Positions 23,791 to 36,018 of a stretch of DNA of 64,000 nt are shown piece by piece; position 1 is the stretch's first letter; every line of letters begins with the position of its first letter. The DNA comes from Lunularia cruciata (Eukaryota > Streptophyta > Marchantiopsida > Lunulariales > Lunulariaceae). The stretch spans positions 25,064,608 to 25,128,607 of the forward strand of contig OX419762.1 of NCBI GenBank assembly GCA_948567375.1, written 5' to 3'. The position numbers and the translations under genes are program-made. The notes beneath the pieces are model-generated. The model worked only from the letters and a program-made list of their open reading frames with translations. It was not told where the DNA came from and did not search any database.

Positions 23791-25906
23791 CTTTTTCTTA
23801 CTTACTTAGTTTCATCAGAAAGAATTAAAACATAGCTGGTCAATAGGGAAGGAAGGAGGCTTATTATTTTTTGCCTTCCATCCCAAGTGGAATTTTACCT
23901 TCAAGGGGAAAGACGACATGAAGGAACATACCATGGGAGAACCAATAGAAGTGGATATAGATGAAGAGCACATGACATGGCTCTCCAATGAAGAAGATTT
24001 TTGTCAAGGAAGCCTTTGGTGAAGAAACTCTTTGTCCTAGGAGACCTTGGGACGACCTTGGGCTTGAAATTTAGAGAGTAAATGTGGTGCCAATAGATCA
24101 AGAACTACAATTGATGACTATTTGATTGTACTAACCACTCAAATGTATGAGAAGCAACTGCTCACCAAAGGGCACACCTACCAAATGTTTGTAATGGTTA
24201 GGCAGTCACCTTAAATATCCCCATTGGGCTTAGATTCTTTCTAAGTTTTGCAGAGTTAACCAACACAAGACCAATTAGGGTTTCCTCACCCTTTTCAAGA
24301 AGTTCTAGCACTTAAGAATTTGAATTATGAGAGTGTGTGATTGTGCAAAGAAGGATTGAGAAGTGTGAGATGGAACCGGAAGAATGAGAGGATCAAAAGG
24401 AAAGTAAGTAACATTCTCCCAAGATCCTAGGAAGATGAGAAGAGCATTTGAGTTTAATCAAGTCTCCAAGATTGGTTAAATGGGTGCTGCATAATAGACA
24501 AGAATTAGTCCACAACAAGAAGTTGGAGTTCTTCCTATGAAATTGGAAGTTAAGTGACCATGAAATATCGCATGAGATTAGGGATAATCATGATCCATAG
24601 ATAGAGACTTTGAGAAGGGACCTCTTTGTTTAGATAAAGGAATTTTGATGGAGAGATTTGAAACTTATGGATTCTCCCCTAGATGCTATCATGTTAAACA
24701 ATACTTGGATTCACCTTGACCTAACTCTAGAAGCCAAGTTCAAGGCAACATTCAAAGATGACAAGAGCAATAATAGTTGATTGTCCTTGAAATTAAAGAT
24801 CCTACCAGAAGTATATTGGTAAAATCCATAATAAAGTTGTTCAAATCTAAACAAACAACTTACTTGAATAATAATCAGGCAATCAACTTTGAGTACCTAC
24901 ACCAAGTATTGGGAGAAAATTTGCAACTAGGAAGTTGAGAAAGTAGCATGAATCCAAATTTGGCTATACAATGGAGCAAAAAACATTCATCAATTTGGTC
25001 AAGAAAAGCATGCATAGAAATTATGCCAAATTTCATGTGGTTCAACCAACACTTGCTTATGTCCATAATTGAATAGGATTTGTATTCACTCTTGAATTGT
25101 CAATCAAGAACTACAAAAGTCACACTGACTACCCAAACTTACAATATACATATATACTTGCACTTGGAGATCCTTATCTAGTGGTGTAGATAGATCCCAT
25201 AACTAAAACCTAGATTATCTTGTACCAATTGATACACATCACCTCACTCAATTCCACAAGTGGAGCCATGCATGTAGCCTTCTCATAGGGCACATTCCCA
25301 CAATCCAAGAGCCCTCTCATAAGTCCCATGCATGTAGGTCCCATATCCCACATATAGTCTCACTCTTCGTAGCTCCCGCAACTCCTATAGCCCGTAGCTC
25401 TCATAGAAGAATCCCACACATCCTAAAATTTATCGTAAAATTCAAGCAAGTGTAACTTATTTTCTAGAGCTCCATTTTCCATGATCTTGATGTTTATGAA
25501 AATCCCTTGATAAGATACTTCCAACAAGATAAGCCACATCTCATTTACATTTGTATTCATAAAGATATGAGTCCCAATGTGTATTATCTTTCAATTCACT
25601 CACATAAATGGAATCCCATAATATGAAAATCTATCCCATACTGACTATTCAACATTCCCATAGTGCATTCTCATAATTAATCAGACTCTACAATTAATAA
25701 TCTCCCACTTGGAGTCTAACATTGCTTGTCACTCTAATGTACAAGAAAAATAATTTAACTTTGAAGTCCAACTGCAACTATGCATTGCTTGAGCTTTTCA
25801 ATTATGACTAGCTTGGAGAATACATATGTGGGATTGCTTATCTAGCAATCTTTACCAAAGTCAATAATCCACCATCTATCAATTCAAAAATGAAATAATA
25901 ACTTAA
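23791..25906. other. Unassigned AT-rich sequence, possibly copia LTR debris
   Basis: No gene is supported. Bases 25,250-25,440 contain repeated CCCATGCATGTAGG-like and GTAGCTCC-like words. Bases 25,690-25,760 share CCACTTGGAGTCTAACAT-like text with 28,333-28,360, which also lies next to a copia RNase H end. This part is probably 3' flank or LTR of the copia element that follows. Confidence 0.4.
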
Positions 25907-28165
25907 TTAAATATATTTTGTCATGGCATGAAATATAGGTTTCTCTACAAGATTGATAGCATTCTGGCTATCACTATTGAGTATATTGTCATCTTGTTTC
26001 TTGCCTAGCTCTACCATGAAGTTTTTCAATAAGATCATCTCCTTGCTAGCCTCTAATATAGCCATGTTCTCAACTTTTGTAATAGAAAGAGAAACACTCT
26101 TGTGAAAATAAGACATTTAACTAATTTCTATCCCGATACTACCTAAGGTAAATACATACCTTGTAGTGCTCTTTTGATTGTCCAAGTATCCTCCCAAATC
26201 TTCATAAATGAAGCACTCTAAAATAGTATCTATTTTTTTGAAACAAAGTTCCTTGTTAAAGGTACATTCCAAAGTAGTGCAACAACCATTTCATTACTTC
26301 CCAATGGTCTCTTCTTGGGTTTGAGATGAATTTACTTACAACTCCCATTGCATGAGCAATGTTTGGCCTAGTGCATATCGTTGCATACATGAAACTACCA
26401 ACTGCTGATGCATAGGGTCCTCTGGTCATGTATTCTCTATCTACATCAGTTCTTGGTGATTGCTTCTCATAGAGTTTGAAGTGACTTCCCAAGGGATTGG
26501 TTCAAATTGTAGTATTCTTAAGGCCAAACTTGTCCATCAGCTTCTTGATATACTTCCCTTTGACAAAAATTCAAAGTACCAACAAATTTGTCTTTGGAAA
26601 ATCCTCATTCCAAGTATCTACTATGAAGGACCCAGATCTTTCATTTCAAATACATCAGACAATTGGTGCTTTAGCTTCTTGATTTCCCTCATGTTGGATT
26701 TAACAACCAATATATTGACAACATAAATCAACAAGATAATATATGAAATAGAAAATTAATTAATATAGTAGCAATGGTCCATTTTGCATCTAGTGTAACC
26801 ATTGTTGGTTATAAAGCCATCAAACTTCAAGTACCACCATTGACGAGCCAACTTTAAACCATAGAGACTCTTCTTCAACTTGTAGACCAAGTCTCCTTTT
26901 TTTGTGAGCTAAAATCCTTGAGGATGTGCCATATAGACATTCTTCTCACGGTCTCCATGTAGGAACTTTGTTTTTCTATCTAACTTCCCTAGATGCAAAT
27001 CCTCTACAATCACAAGACCTAAGACCAATCTAATGGTAGTCATCTTAACTATGGGAGAGCAAATCTCATTGTATTCTATACCTTTGGTTCATTGAAAACA
27101 CTTTGCCACAAGTTTAGCCTTATATTGCTTGCTTCAATCATGTTCTTCTTTGATTTTGTACACCCAACACCTTCTTTCCATCTAGAAACTTGGTCAATAA
27201 CCAAGTCTCATTCCTTCTAGGGATAACATCTCTTACTCCATTCCAAGCTCCCACTGCAATGGGTCCTCTTGTTGCATTGCCTCTGAGTAGCACTCAAGTT
27301 TGCTTTTTTTTCATGAGTAAGTAATACGTGGATGGGGAATACCTCTCTACTAGTTCCCACAATCTAGTAGGTTCCTCAAATCAGTTGTAGGTATGACTAG
27401 AGCTAGTATGACCTATCTGGTTTTTACCAAACTCATTTTTCCTACAACATCATTCTTTAATATATCTTCCAACACTACTTCTTCTTGATGTTCTTGTTCT
27501 TTTGTAACCTGAAAATCCAATCCAAGGTTATCTTTGTACATAAAATTCTCATGGAAAGTGAAATTTTGACTTCTCAATACTGTTTGATCATCTTCATTCC
27601 AAAGATTATAACCCATATCCAATTAAAAAACACTTTCTTGATTTTGAATCAAGCTTGTCCCTATCACAATCTTGAATCCTTGTATATGAGACATAGCCAA
27701 AGGTTCTCAAGGGCAAGAGATTCACCTTCTTTCCTAACTATCCTTCCTTGGGGATCTTGAATCCCAAGGGAATTGAGTGTCCTCAATTTACGAGGTACAC
27801 AACTATGTTGACTACATCTGCCCAAATTTTTTTTGGCAACCTTGCTTGTAGCCTCATGCATCTAGCTCTCTCATTGAGAATTCTGTTCAAGCATTCAACC
27901 ACACCATTTTCTTATGGTGTCTTAGGGACAGTTTTGATCATCATGATCCCATTCTTTACACAATAGTCTTTGAACTTGTTGCTACTATACTCTCCACCAT
28001 TATCTAATTTCAAGCACTTGATCTTCAAACCTTATTGGTTTTCAACCTCAGATTTCCATTGCTTTAAAATGTTGAACATATTTGATTTATTTTTCAAAAA
28101 TAAATCCCTTTTTGGTAGCATCATTTCTGAAGGTGATGACTTTAACAAGATCCTCTAGGAGACTC
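25907..28165 (-). pseudogene. Ty1/copia pol, decayed (copia 1)
   Basis: Read on the minus strand from 28,165 downwards, the order is integrase (SDNGGEYSSNKF near 28,000, then GVVECLNRILNERARCMR and IWADVVN near 27,850-27,900), a linker, reverse transcriptase (DLHLG near 27,000; end block VGSFMYATICTRPNIAHAM in 26,256-26,492) and RNase H (EASKEMILLKNFMVELGKK and SDSQNAINLVEKP in 25,907-26,116). The catalytic YVDD box reads YVVN near 26,720, so both aspartates are gone. Integrase is cut off at about 28,165, where another copia copy begins. Confidence 0.85.
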
Positions 28166-28169
28166 AACT

Positions 28170-29790
28170 GATTTTCACCCTAATACTTTGACAATATGTC
28201 ATTGTGTTCATATGATCTCTAACCAAAATCATTTTTGGCACATGCATTGCCCTAGACCCCCTCCCCAACCACATCTGCAAAGCCTATCAGAGATCTTGAA
28301 CTAAAAACTCTAATCAAAATCCACAATAAAGAATCTTCCACTTGGAGTCTGACATCATCTATCTACTTGATGATCTTAGTCTCTTGTATATCTATTAAAG
28401 TTTGGTATACCTAAATGATACCACTAGTATAACACTCTTCTCATAAATCAAATCCAAAGGCCAACTGCAGCTATGCACTACTTAAGCTTCTCAATCATGA
28501 CCGCCTTGGTGAACATATTTGTAGTGTTGTTAATTCATGCAATCTTCACCAAGGTAAAAGTTCCAGATCTATCAACTCACAAATGACATGATATCTTAGT
28601 TGAATACATTTGTCTTAGAAAATCAAAACATCTAACTAAAATCATACCGCCTAGAGTAAACATGTCCTATGTGGTACTCTTTCTACCATCTAAGTCTCCA
28701 CCCAAGTTTGCATTCACAAAGCCCTCTAAAATGGCTTCTATCTACCTAAAACAAAGTGCTCTATCTGAAGTACCTTTCAAGTAACATAAAAGCCACTTTA
28801 CCACTTACCAATGCTTTCTCCCTAGATTTGATATAAATCTTCTTACAACTCCCATAGCATGAGCATGTCCAACCTAGTGCATACTATTGCATACATAAAA
28901 TTGCCAATTGTTGATGCATAAGGCACTTTGCTCATGTACTCTTTGTCTACATTTGTCTTGGTGATTGCTCCCCAAAAAGCTTGAGGTAACTTCCCAAGAG
29001 AGTTGTCTAAATTGTAGCATTGTGTAGACCAAAGCTGTCCATCAACCTATGAATGTACTTCTCTTGAAATAACTTCTAAGTACCTAGAAATCTGTTTCTA
29101 CTAATCTTCATCCCAAGTATTTGCTATGTAGGACCCAAATTTTTTATTTCAAAAACATCAAAAAATTGGTGCTTTATGTTGATATCCTTCATGTTCGACC
29201 TAGCAACAAACTGATGTACAAATCAACAAATGACTTAATATAGCATCAATGATCCATCTCATATCTAGTGTAACATTGTTAGCCATAAAACCATTGAATT
29301 TCAAGTACCATTGTTTCAAACCATAAAGGCTCTTCTTCAACTTGCAAACCATGTCTTCTTTATCATTGACCTAAATCTCTTTGGTTGTGCTATATAGACA
29401 TCTTCTTCAAGGTCTTTATGTAGAAATATTTTTTCTTGCATCTAGTTGCCCTAGATGCAAATCCTCTATAGTCACAAGACCCAAGACCAATATGATAATA
29501 GACATCTTAACTACAAGAGAGAAAATCTCATTGCAATTTATACCTTTTGTATGCATAAAACCTTGGCTCTTATTCTTGCCTTGTACCACTTGCTTGCATC
29601 ATGTTCTTCTTTGACCTTGTACATCCATTTTTTCTACAATACCTTCTTTCCTTCTAGCAACTTAATCAATAACCAAGTCTCATTCTCTTCCAAGGATGAC
29701 TCTAGTGATTCAATATCAACCTTCAATAGTATAATCAATAAGAATAGGTCATTCCTTGAGGATATTGGTTTTCTAAATGACTAAAATGAG
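28170..29790 (-). pseudogene. Second Ty1/copia fragment: 3' LTR piece, RNase H and RT (copia 2)
   Basis: Bases 28,170-28,335 resemble the copia LTR at 42,475-42,830 (shared TCTGCAAAGCCTAT and GAACTAAAAAC words). The minus-strand reading from 29,780 down to 28,600 carries the start of reverse transcriptase (KGINCNEIFSLVVKM and EDLHLGQLDARK) and its end (MSKVPYAS, TRLDMLMLWEL and a segment matching NADLGGDLDGRKSTTGY). Frameshifts and stops are frequent. The junction with copia 1 near 28,165 suggests that one copia copy is inserted next to or into the other. Confidence 0.75.
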
Positions 29791-31655
29791 ACAAATAGGG
29801 TCACAATGAAGACAATCTATTCTTTGTTGTTTAACTTCTTGGGGATAATCATTCCCAAAAGAGGGTAATGTCATCCAAGCAATTGACACTAAAAGCTGCA
29901 ATGCAATCTATTCTCCTATGTACTAAAGAATCAAATCCAAGGGAAACCTAAGCAGGGTAGGTTCATTTGGATTCAAGGTCACTTTGTTCAAGACACTCTT
30001 TGTTCACCAATCATCTGTTTGAGTAACAAACTACCAAGTAGAGATTTGTAAGAGCCACAATTCATACAATACCTCCATCATAAGTCATACAAAATGCAAC
30101 CCACTACTGCATTGTATGAAGGAGGTTTGGTAACTTTGTGATCTAAATTGGAATCATACTTTGCCTTTCTTTCTAAGAACATACAAGACACCTATCTATG
30201 GAGCTTACAAATCAAAGGTTGTATGTAAATTTTTCACTACTAGTCTGAGTGCACTTGTTACCCAACCACAAGAACCCTCCACTGTTTCTAAATTTCCTTC
30301 AATCGGGTAGGGGAGTAACATGCAACCTCACCTATCATCATAACATGCACTCTTGGTCTGTTTGTCATCAATTTTGGCATTACCAAGGAATAAATAGCAT
30401 TCCTAGAAGGAAAGAACCTAAGCGCAATGCCCGCACACCAATCCCAGCCAATTGGCCATACAAACAAGCATGAAAGCATGAAGAGGATCCAACCACAAGA
30501 ATTTAATGACAAATCTCTATGCTTTCAGCAAAAATCAACTTCAAAGCCTCTTGCCCTATCCTCAAGCTGATTTCAATCTATACTCCAAGTGTGGAAATTC
30601 TATATCTTTTTTATGGAAACTCCATGTAACTCAGATGAGAATAAAATTTTTTATTGCTTTGGTTTGAATGATCTACAACTCAATGAAAAGCTTTTGAGAA
30701 AAGTTTTTCAATCGTATGAAACAAGCTACAATGTGACCACTAACTTGTCTAATTTTTTTTCTACCCTAATTGTAAAATCCCTAATCAAGGGTTTGCTCTT
30801 GATTCTTGGCAACTTTCCCCAGATTTCTAGATCAAAGGTACACATGATCCTCACAAATACTCTAGCAATCTAAAATCTTCAATTTTTGTCACAAAAATGG
30901 GAGAATTGACATTCAATTATTATTGAAGATAAAAATGCTCTATCGAGCTTATTATAGTATTTCTAATAGAACTTATTGCATCAACTCTCACTCTCCATGG
31001 ATCCAAAGCTAACCAAAGATTTTATAGTGGCTAGTTGTACCCTTGAAAACTTTGAGAGCATATTCTGATCCCAATCCTTATATTTGGATCGATTTTTGAG
31101 TTGGGCTAACTTGTGAGCTCTCCAGACCCAAGTATGCTTGGTCTAAGACCCTGAATTCTATATTTAATATACTTACATGAAAAATTTGCAAAAAGGTGCA
31201 AGACCTAACCACCAACAATGATAGAGATTTTCAGAAGCTAATTTAAACCATTGCTTGATAACAGACCAAAACTCCAAACTTGATAATCATCTCATCTCCA
31301 ACACCTTACTTTCCAAAGCTCCAACTTCAATCAACTAAATCTAATTCAAGATTGATCCAAAAGTAGAATTTCTTACACTCAACACAATGAACACTCTATT
31401 TTCTTTGCAAAATAAGTGACAGATCATGAACATGTATAACAACACTCTCTATATAGTTTAGTTTGTGCACTTGGGTATGAATTCTATCCTCCTTGATTTA
31501 ATTGACTATATCCCATTGAGAATCTGCTCATATCACTTGGTTTTTATCTTCAAATTATGGCATGTTTGCTCCTCTCTCTCATTGTGGTCTCCTCCTAAAT
31601 TCCCTCCCTTAACTCATTTGATGGTCAAAAAACACTAGACTTCTCCTCTTGGGAC
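29791..31655. other. Unassigned AT-rich sequence between copia 2 and chromovirus B
   Basis: No domain or repeat boundary can be seen. Open frames such as 30,249-30,473 and 30,589-30,873 do not resemble known proteins. The 3' half and 3' LTR of element B would be expected here but are not recognisable. Confidence 0.4.
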
Positions 31656-31689
31656 CCAATCACTTGCATCTTTGCCATTTAGTTGTTTC

Positions 31690-32130
31690 TCTTTTTGCCA
31701 AATGGACCCCACAACTCCAACTTGAATCCTCAACCGTTGGTGCCAAATAAATTTGCTTACTAAGCTTATCCACAAACACCACAATTGTTGTGTGACCTTG
31801 TTGTGTCTTGGGTAAGAAGGTGATGAGATCTAAGCTCACATTTTCCCAACAAGTAGCTAGAATGGGAAGTGGTTGAAGGAATCCACTTGGCTTTTGGTTC
31901 TTGGCCTTGTTACATTGATAACTCTCACACGATCGGACAAAGTCCCAAACATCTTGTATCATGTTGGGCCACCACTATTTGCGTTGGAGGGTGCCCAAGG
32001 TTTTGTCCACTCCCATGTGACCAACTTTTGGTAAATCATGGGCTTCTTGAAAGCGCACAAGTCAAAGATCACCTTTGGCTGGAACATAGATCTGGTCCGC
32101 ATGGAATAGAAGGCCTTCCTTGAAGGAGAA
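31690..32130 (-). pseudogene. Integrase N-terminal half of chromovirus B
   Basis: The HHCC zinc finger is seen as HDLPKVGHMGVDKTLG followed by SCESYQCNKAK (31,900-32,050). The catalytic core starts at VSLDLITFLPKTQQGH and runs to VFVDKLSKQIYLAPTVED. It then departs into unrelated sequence near 31,700. The second catalytic Asp and the Glu are therefore missing. Confidence 0.85.
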
Positions 32131-32289
32131 GGTGTTTTACTCCTTGTTGCATACTATCAGACGACCATGTACCATTTGGAAGAAGGGATCTTGTTGTAGA
32201 GCTTATCAAAACTTGTTATGGGCCTTGGGATCAATTGACACTATCGTAGTTGCCGGCGTGATGAGAGAAAGAGTCTTCAAATCAGGTCA

Positions 32290-32640
32290 TCGTGATAGAG
32301 CATCAAGGATGACATGGAACCAACCTAGTTTGTACTCAAGTTTGATGTAAAACAATTGGAGTTGCTTTTTCCATTGATGATGTCGACTCTTCATGTGCTC
32401 CAAGTGTAGGGTCTGCAACAATGGCTTGTGATCAGTTTGCATGATCACTTGCTTACCCAAGAGATAATGCTTCCATACTTTGGTCGCATATACCGTTGCG
32501 AGTTGTTCCCGATCTTGAGCAAAGTAATTTCTTCAAGTTGTATTTAGTCGGCGAGACACAAAGGCAATGGGATGCAGTGCATCTGGGAATTTTTGTTACA
32601 ACACAGCTCCAATTGCAAAGTTAGAAGCATCAAAATCAAC
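32290..32640 (-). pseudogene. RNase H of chromovirus B
   Basis: The reading continues from RT with CVVDFDASNFAIGAVL (first catalytic Asp at about 32,635). After a stop it runs on through a YATKVWKHYLLG-like segment and a QTDHKPLLQ-like segment near 32,420-32,445. C has the same order at 51,960-52,200. Confidence 0.8.
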
Positions 32641-33560
32641 CACGCAAGGTAGTTGAGGATCATATGGTTGAAGAATGGGTCTTGAAGACACCATATGCTT
32701 TAACTTCTGGACTGCTTCTTCATGCTTGGTGGTCCATTGGAAGCTCAAGTTCTTTCCTAAGAGGTTAGTTAATGGTGCAGCCACATGAGCATAATAGTGG
32801 ATGAACCGTTGGTAAAAGCTGGCCAATCCATTGAATGCTCGTACTTTTGTAGCATCCTTTGGGGTAGGCCAATCAGTAATGGCCTTGATCTTCTCTTCTA
32901 CCATCTTGATTCCCTCTGATGAGATCTTATGCCCCAAGAAGGTAACCTCCTTCTACCAAAAGGCACACTTTGACTTCTTGGAGTAAAATTTCCATTGTCG
33001 TAGTCGTCTTAGGTCTTCTTGCACATGATTCACGTATAGATTAAGATATCATCCAAGAACACTACCATGGACCAATCCAATAGTCCATCTAACACTTGAT
33101 ACATCTGATCCATGAAGACTACTAGAGCATTAGTGAGTCTGAAAGGTATAACTCTCTACTCAAACTGCCCATACCTTGTGCAAAAGGCAATCTTTTGCAC
33201 ATCCTCTCTATCACTAGGAATTTGCCAATAGCCGCTACAAAGATCCAACTTGGAAAAGTAGAGTGCTCCACTTAGTTGATCAAGCAAGTCATCAATCTGA
33301 GGCAAGGGATATGCATTCTTCAGGGTTTGCTTATTGAGCCCACGGTAATCAATACAAAAACAAAGTCCTCCATCCTTCTTTGGAACAAATAGTACCGGTG
33401 CTCCCCAAGGAGAGGTACTATGTCATATGAAGTCCTTCTCCAACAACTCTATAAGTGTTGTTTGCAACTCCTCCAACTCCTTTGGTGAGAGCCGATAGAT
33501 CGGTCTACTCACTAGAGTACTCCCTGGCAATAATTCAATCTTGAAGGGCATACCTCAATC
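32596..33560 (-). pseudogene. Reverse transcriptase of chromovirus B
   Basis: On the minus strand: [43 protein letters not shown], a [14 protein letters not shown] block, RLTNALVVFMDQM, then the catalytic FLDDILIY (33,059-33,036, both aspartates present), and in 32,937-32,596 GHKISSEGIKM and VRAFNGLASFYQRFI. A small deletion follows the catalytic box near 33,040 and several stops interrupt the frame. The DD box is uninterrupted here, unlike in C and E. Confidence 0.88.
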
Positions 33561-33613
33561 AAAGGGTAATCCCTTTGGCAGATCATCCAGAAACACATCC
33601 GCAAACTCCTTAA

Positions 33614-33884
33614 CTATCCGATCAACCATTGCTTGATGAGGCTCTTGGCTCTCCGAGATTGTTCTTGTGCAATCGGCTTGATCCACACCGTGAATAGAGA
33701 CTTATCTTCTTCCAAAGCTTGCTCTATGGCTGCTTTACTAACAAACTTCCCTTCTAGGGATTCATCTCCCTTCCAAGCTTGCTCCATGGTTGCCTTTTTG
33801 GCAAACTTCCCATCTTGGGACTCATCTCCCTTCAAGGTTCACTCTATAGCTACCTTCTCAACAAAATTCCCATCTTGGGACTGA
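33614..33884 (-). repeat. Coding minisatellite between protease and RT (about 22-residue units)
   Basis: Three imperfect units of about 66 bp encode variants of GDES-x-x-GKF-x-x-KA-x-x-EQA. They are hydrophilic and lie in the protease-RT linker. The same array is at 60,400-60,610 in element C, so it belongs to the family. Confidence 0.75.
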
Positions 33885-34275
33885 CTATTCTTAGGTGTCT
33901 TACTCAGAGGTGCCAGACAACCTAATCGGAAATTTCTACCTTGGTGTTGTACTTGAATTTGGCATTGGGTCCAATCAAATTGAATCTTATGATGTTCAAG
34001 CCAAGGTAGACCCAGAATGATATCATAGTGTAGAGGTGCCACTACAACCTCATACACTCCAAATACTCCTTCCCAATCTTGAAGGTAACAGGATGCAAGG
34101 TACAAAATGTAGAACCCTTTTTACCATCCGCCATCATCAAACTACTTCCAATCACTGGCTTGATAGGAATACCCAATTCCTTTCCTACTTTCATAGACAT
34201 GCAATTCTCTGAACTTCCAAAATCAACCAAAAGCCTACAACCCCAATTAGATGTCATACCTTGCAAGTGAAGCAA
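33885..34275 (-). pseudogene. Aspartic protease of chromovirus B
   Basis: The minus-strand reading has LLVDFGSSENCMS (the active site is normally D-S-G-S/A-T; here D-F-G-S-S) and then, after a frameshift near 34,075, YDIILGLPWLEHHKIQFDW, the conserved flap-side block. The protease would mature Gag-Pol. The frameshift makes it nonfunctional. Confidence 0.8.
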
Positions 34276-34320
34276 ACTTGCATAGGTCGAGCCTTCAATC
34301 CCATTGGAATTCTCAAGCTC

Positions 34321-34990
34321 CTAGTAGGCGGCTCGCAATCTCCTACTAGGATTTCTTGTTTCCTTGATCATTCCACTCCACAACCTCCACCTGGGCAACT
34401 TGTCAAGGTTGTCCATTCTTGAGTCGACATTCAACAATGCAATGGTCAATTGGCGACAATAAAAACAACTACCATTTTGTCGCTGTTTCTCTCTATCTAC
34501 CATACTCAGTGGTCTTTGTTGAATGGCATCAATCTCCATTGGTGCTGGCTCTTCCACTTGTGTGTAGTGTATTGGTAGGCTCTGTGGAAGTAAAGGTCGA
34601 GACCAAGTTGTTGCCACCATTGAATCAAAATGTTTGGCCAACTGCATGGCTTCCTCCAAGTGTTGTGGCACTTGCATGGTTACCTCTAATTTGGTTCTTG
34701 CCTTCAAACCCCTCATAAATTGATCTAGAGCTTCACTTTCTGATATATATGGAATTTGCATGATGGTGTTTTGGAACTGTGTGATGTAGCTTCTTACAGA
34801 GCCAATCTGTTTCAACTCTGCCAACTTATCCCGTGCAGCTTGTGTAGCTTGGAACCGACTAATTATTGCACTCTTGAATTCTGCCCATGTCAAGATTGTT
34901 GCAAAAATTTTGTTCAGCTCGCTCCACTTGGAATCTCCACCATAGCTTTGCTACTCCATCCAATTGGCTAGAAGCCAAGAGAATCTATTT
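34321..34990 (-). pseudogene. Gag of chromovirus B
   Basis: The minus-strand frame from 34,893 has the retrotransposon gag core: MTWAEFKSAIISRF, a VRSYITQFQ segment and ALDQFMRGLKARTKLEV. A CFYC half zinc knuckle near 34,455 is followed by a frameshift that destroys the rest of the CCHC motif. The frame then reaches a stop at 34,321. An N-terminal part before 34,893 is visible only in pieces. Confidence 0.8.
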
Positions 34991-35496
34991 TTGCTTGTCT
35001 TGTAGATTGTTAGCTTCAAAATAACATTCACAATCAAACACAAAATTCTCCATTGCACCCGGAAGATTCTTGCCTTCAAATAATTTAGGTTTGGGGAATC
35101 TGATTCAATCTTCTCCTTCTCAAATTGGTACTCTCTCTACCTACTCTTGTCGTTGAAGATCTTGTTCATCCAACAATTGAGTAAGGTGCTTGATTTGTTG
35201 CTACATAGTAAGGATTAACATCAGGTATTGCTGTCATGGTTGCTACTCTATTACACCACTCCCAATCTCTCTAATTTATTAACACATAGAAACAATACGT
35301 CCACCGTTGTCCATAAGTTACAACCAGAAGCACCAAGGGTTCCTCAAATATGGTGATCATATGCAAAAAATCTTGTCCAAAGTGCAAGGTGATGAATTGT
35401 GTGAAACGATGCTTGGGTAGTATTTGCACACAAAAATCCCAATGGTTTGGTAAGAGTGGATTTGGTGGTCCATAAATTCCATCCATCCCATTCCTA

Positions 35497-35508
35497 CTCT
35501 GAAACCAA
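35497..35508 (-). promoter_or_regulatory. Primer-binding site of chromovirus B
   Basis: The minus strand directly after the 5' LTR reads T, then TGGTTTCAGAG. This differs by one base from the TGGTATCAGAG complement of initiator Met-tRNA. Confidence 0.75.
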
Positions 35509-35932
35509 TGTAAAAGGCCAAATCCAAGGAGAGAAATAGGAGAATGGAAACTCACATTGAGACACTTGAATGAGGGAAACTTTGAATACCTAACATGAGC
35601 TTTGGCTGTGGTATTTATAGGTAGCATACAAGGCCCTTGAGAAGCTTCTCAAGAAGCTTCCTTGAGCCGTTTTCTTAGAGAGCAAGCCAAGTTAACTAGG
35701 AAACTTCTCAAGAAGCTTCCTCCTAGAAGCCGCCTACTTGACATGCAAGCTAAGCTAGTTAGAAGCTTCTAGAAGCTTCCTTCTAGAAGCTACTTGCTTG
35801 GAGCACAAGTTAACTAGTCGGGAAGCTTCCCAAGAAGCTTCCTAGATGCTTTTAGAATATTCTAGGCTAATTTGGCTTATTCTCTATTTTGTTAGACTTA
35901 CTAACTATGTTGCTAAACTCCATACTGTTACA
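35509..35932 (-). repeat. 5' LTR of chromovirus B with heat-shock-element cluster
   Basis: This 424-bp LTR has TGTAAAAG and CTGTTACA at its plus-strand ends, so TG...CA on both strands. It is packed with GAAGCTTC palindromes. The TATA box on the minus strand (CTATAAATA) is at 35,612-35,620, downstream of the palindromes in element orientation. It matches 49,841-50,263 and 22,947-23,287. Confidence 0.88.
35762..35790. promoter_or_regulatory. Heat-shock-element array in the chromovirus B LTR
   Basis: GAAGCTTCTAGAAGCTTC followed by CTTCTAGAA is an unbroken alternation of GAA and TTC at 2-bp spacing, the consensus bound by heat-shock factors (nGAAnnTTCn). It lies about 140 bp upstream of the LTR TATA box. 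A degenerate three-unit copy (TTTTAGAATATTC) lies at 35,851-35,863. Confidence 0.6.
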
Positions 35933-36018
35933 AGCTGGAAGAAGATTGTTTGGTTTTGATTTACATAGTTTGTTTGTTTCAAACCAAACAACCACATTAT
36001 TGTTTCAATGATAGTTAG

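Larger units (their letters stand above)
31660..35932 (-). mobile_element. Ty3/gypsy chromovirus B, 5' LTR to integrase, 3' end missing
   Basis: Read on the minus strand, it has a 5' LTR (35,932-35,509), Met-tRNA-like primer site, gag, protease, a repeat-bearing linker, reverse transcriptase, RNase H and the first part of integrase. The sequence loses similarity inside the integrase core near 31,700, so the C-terminal integrase, chromodomain and 3' LTR are absent. It is the least interrupted guide to the family shared by C, E and F. Confidence 0.88.
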
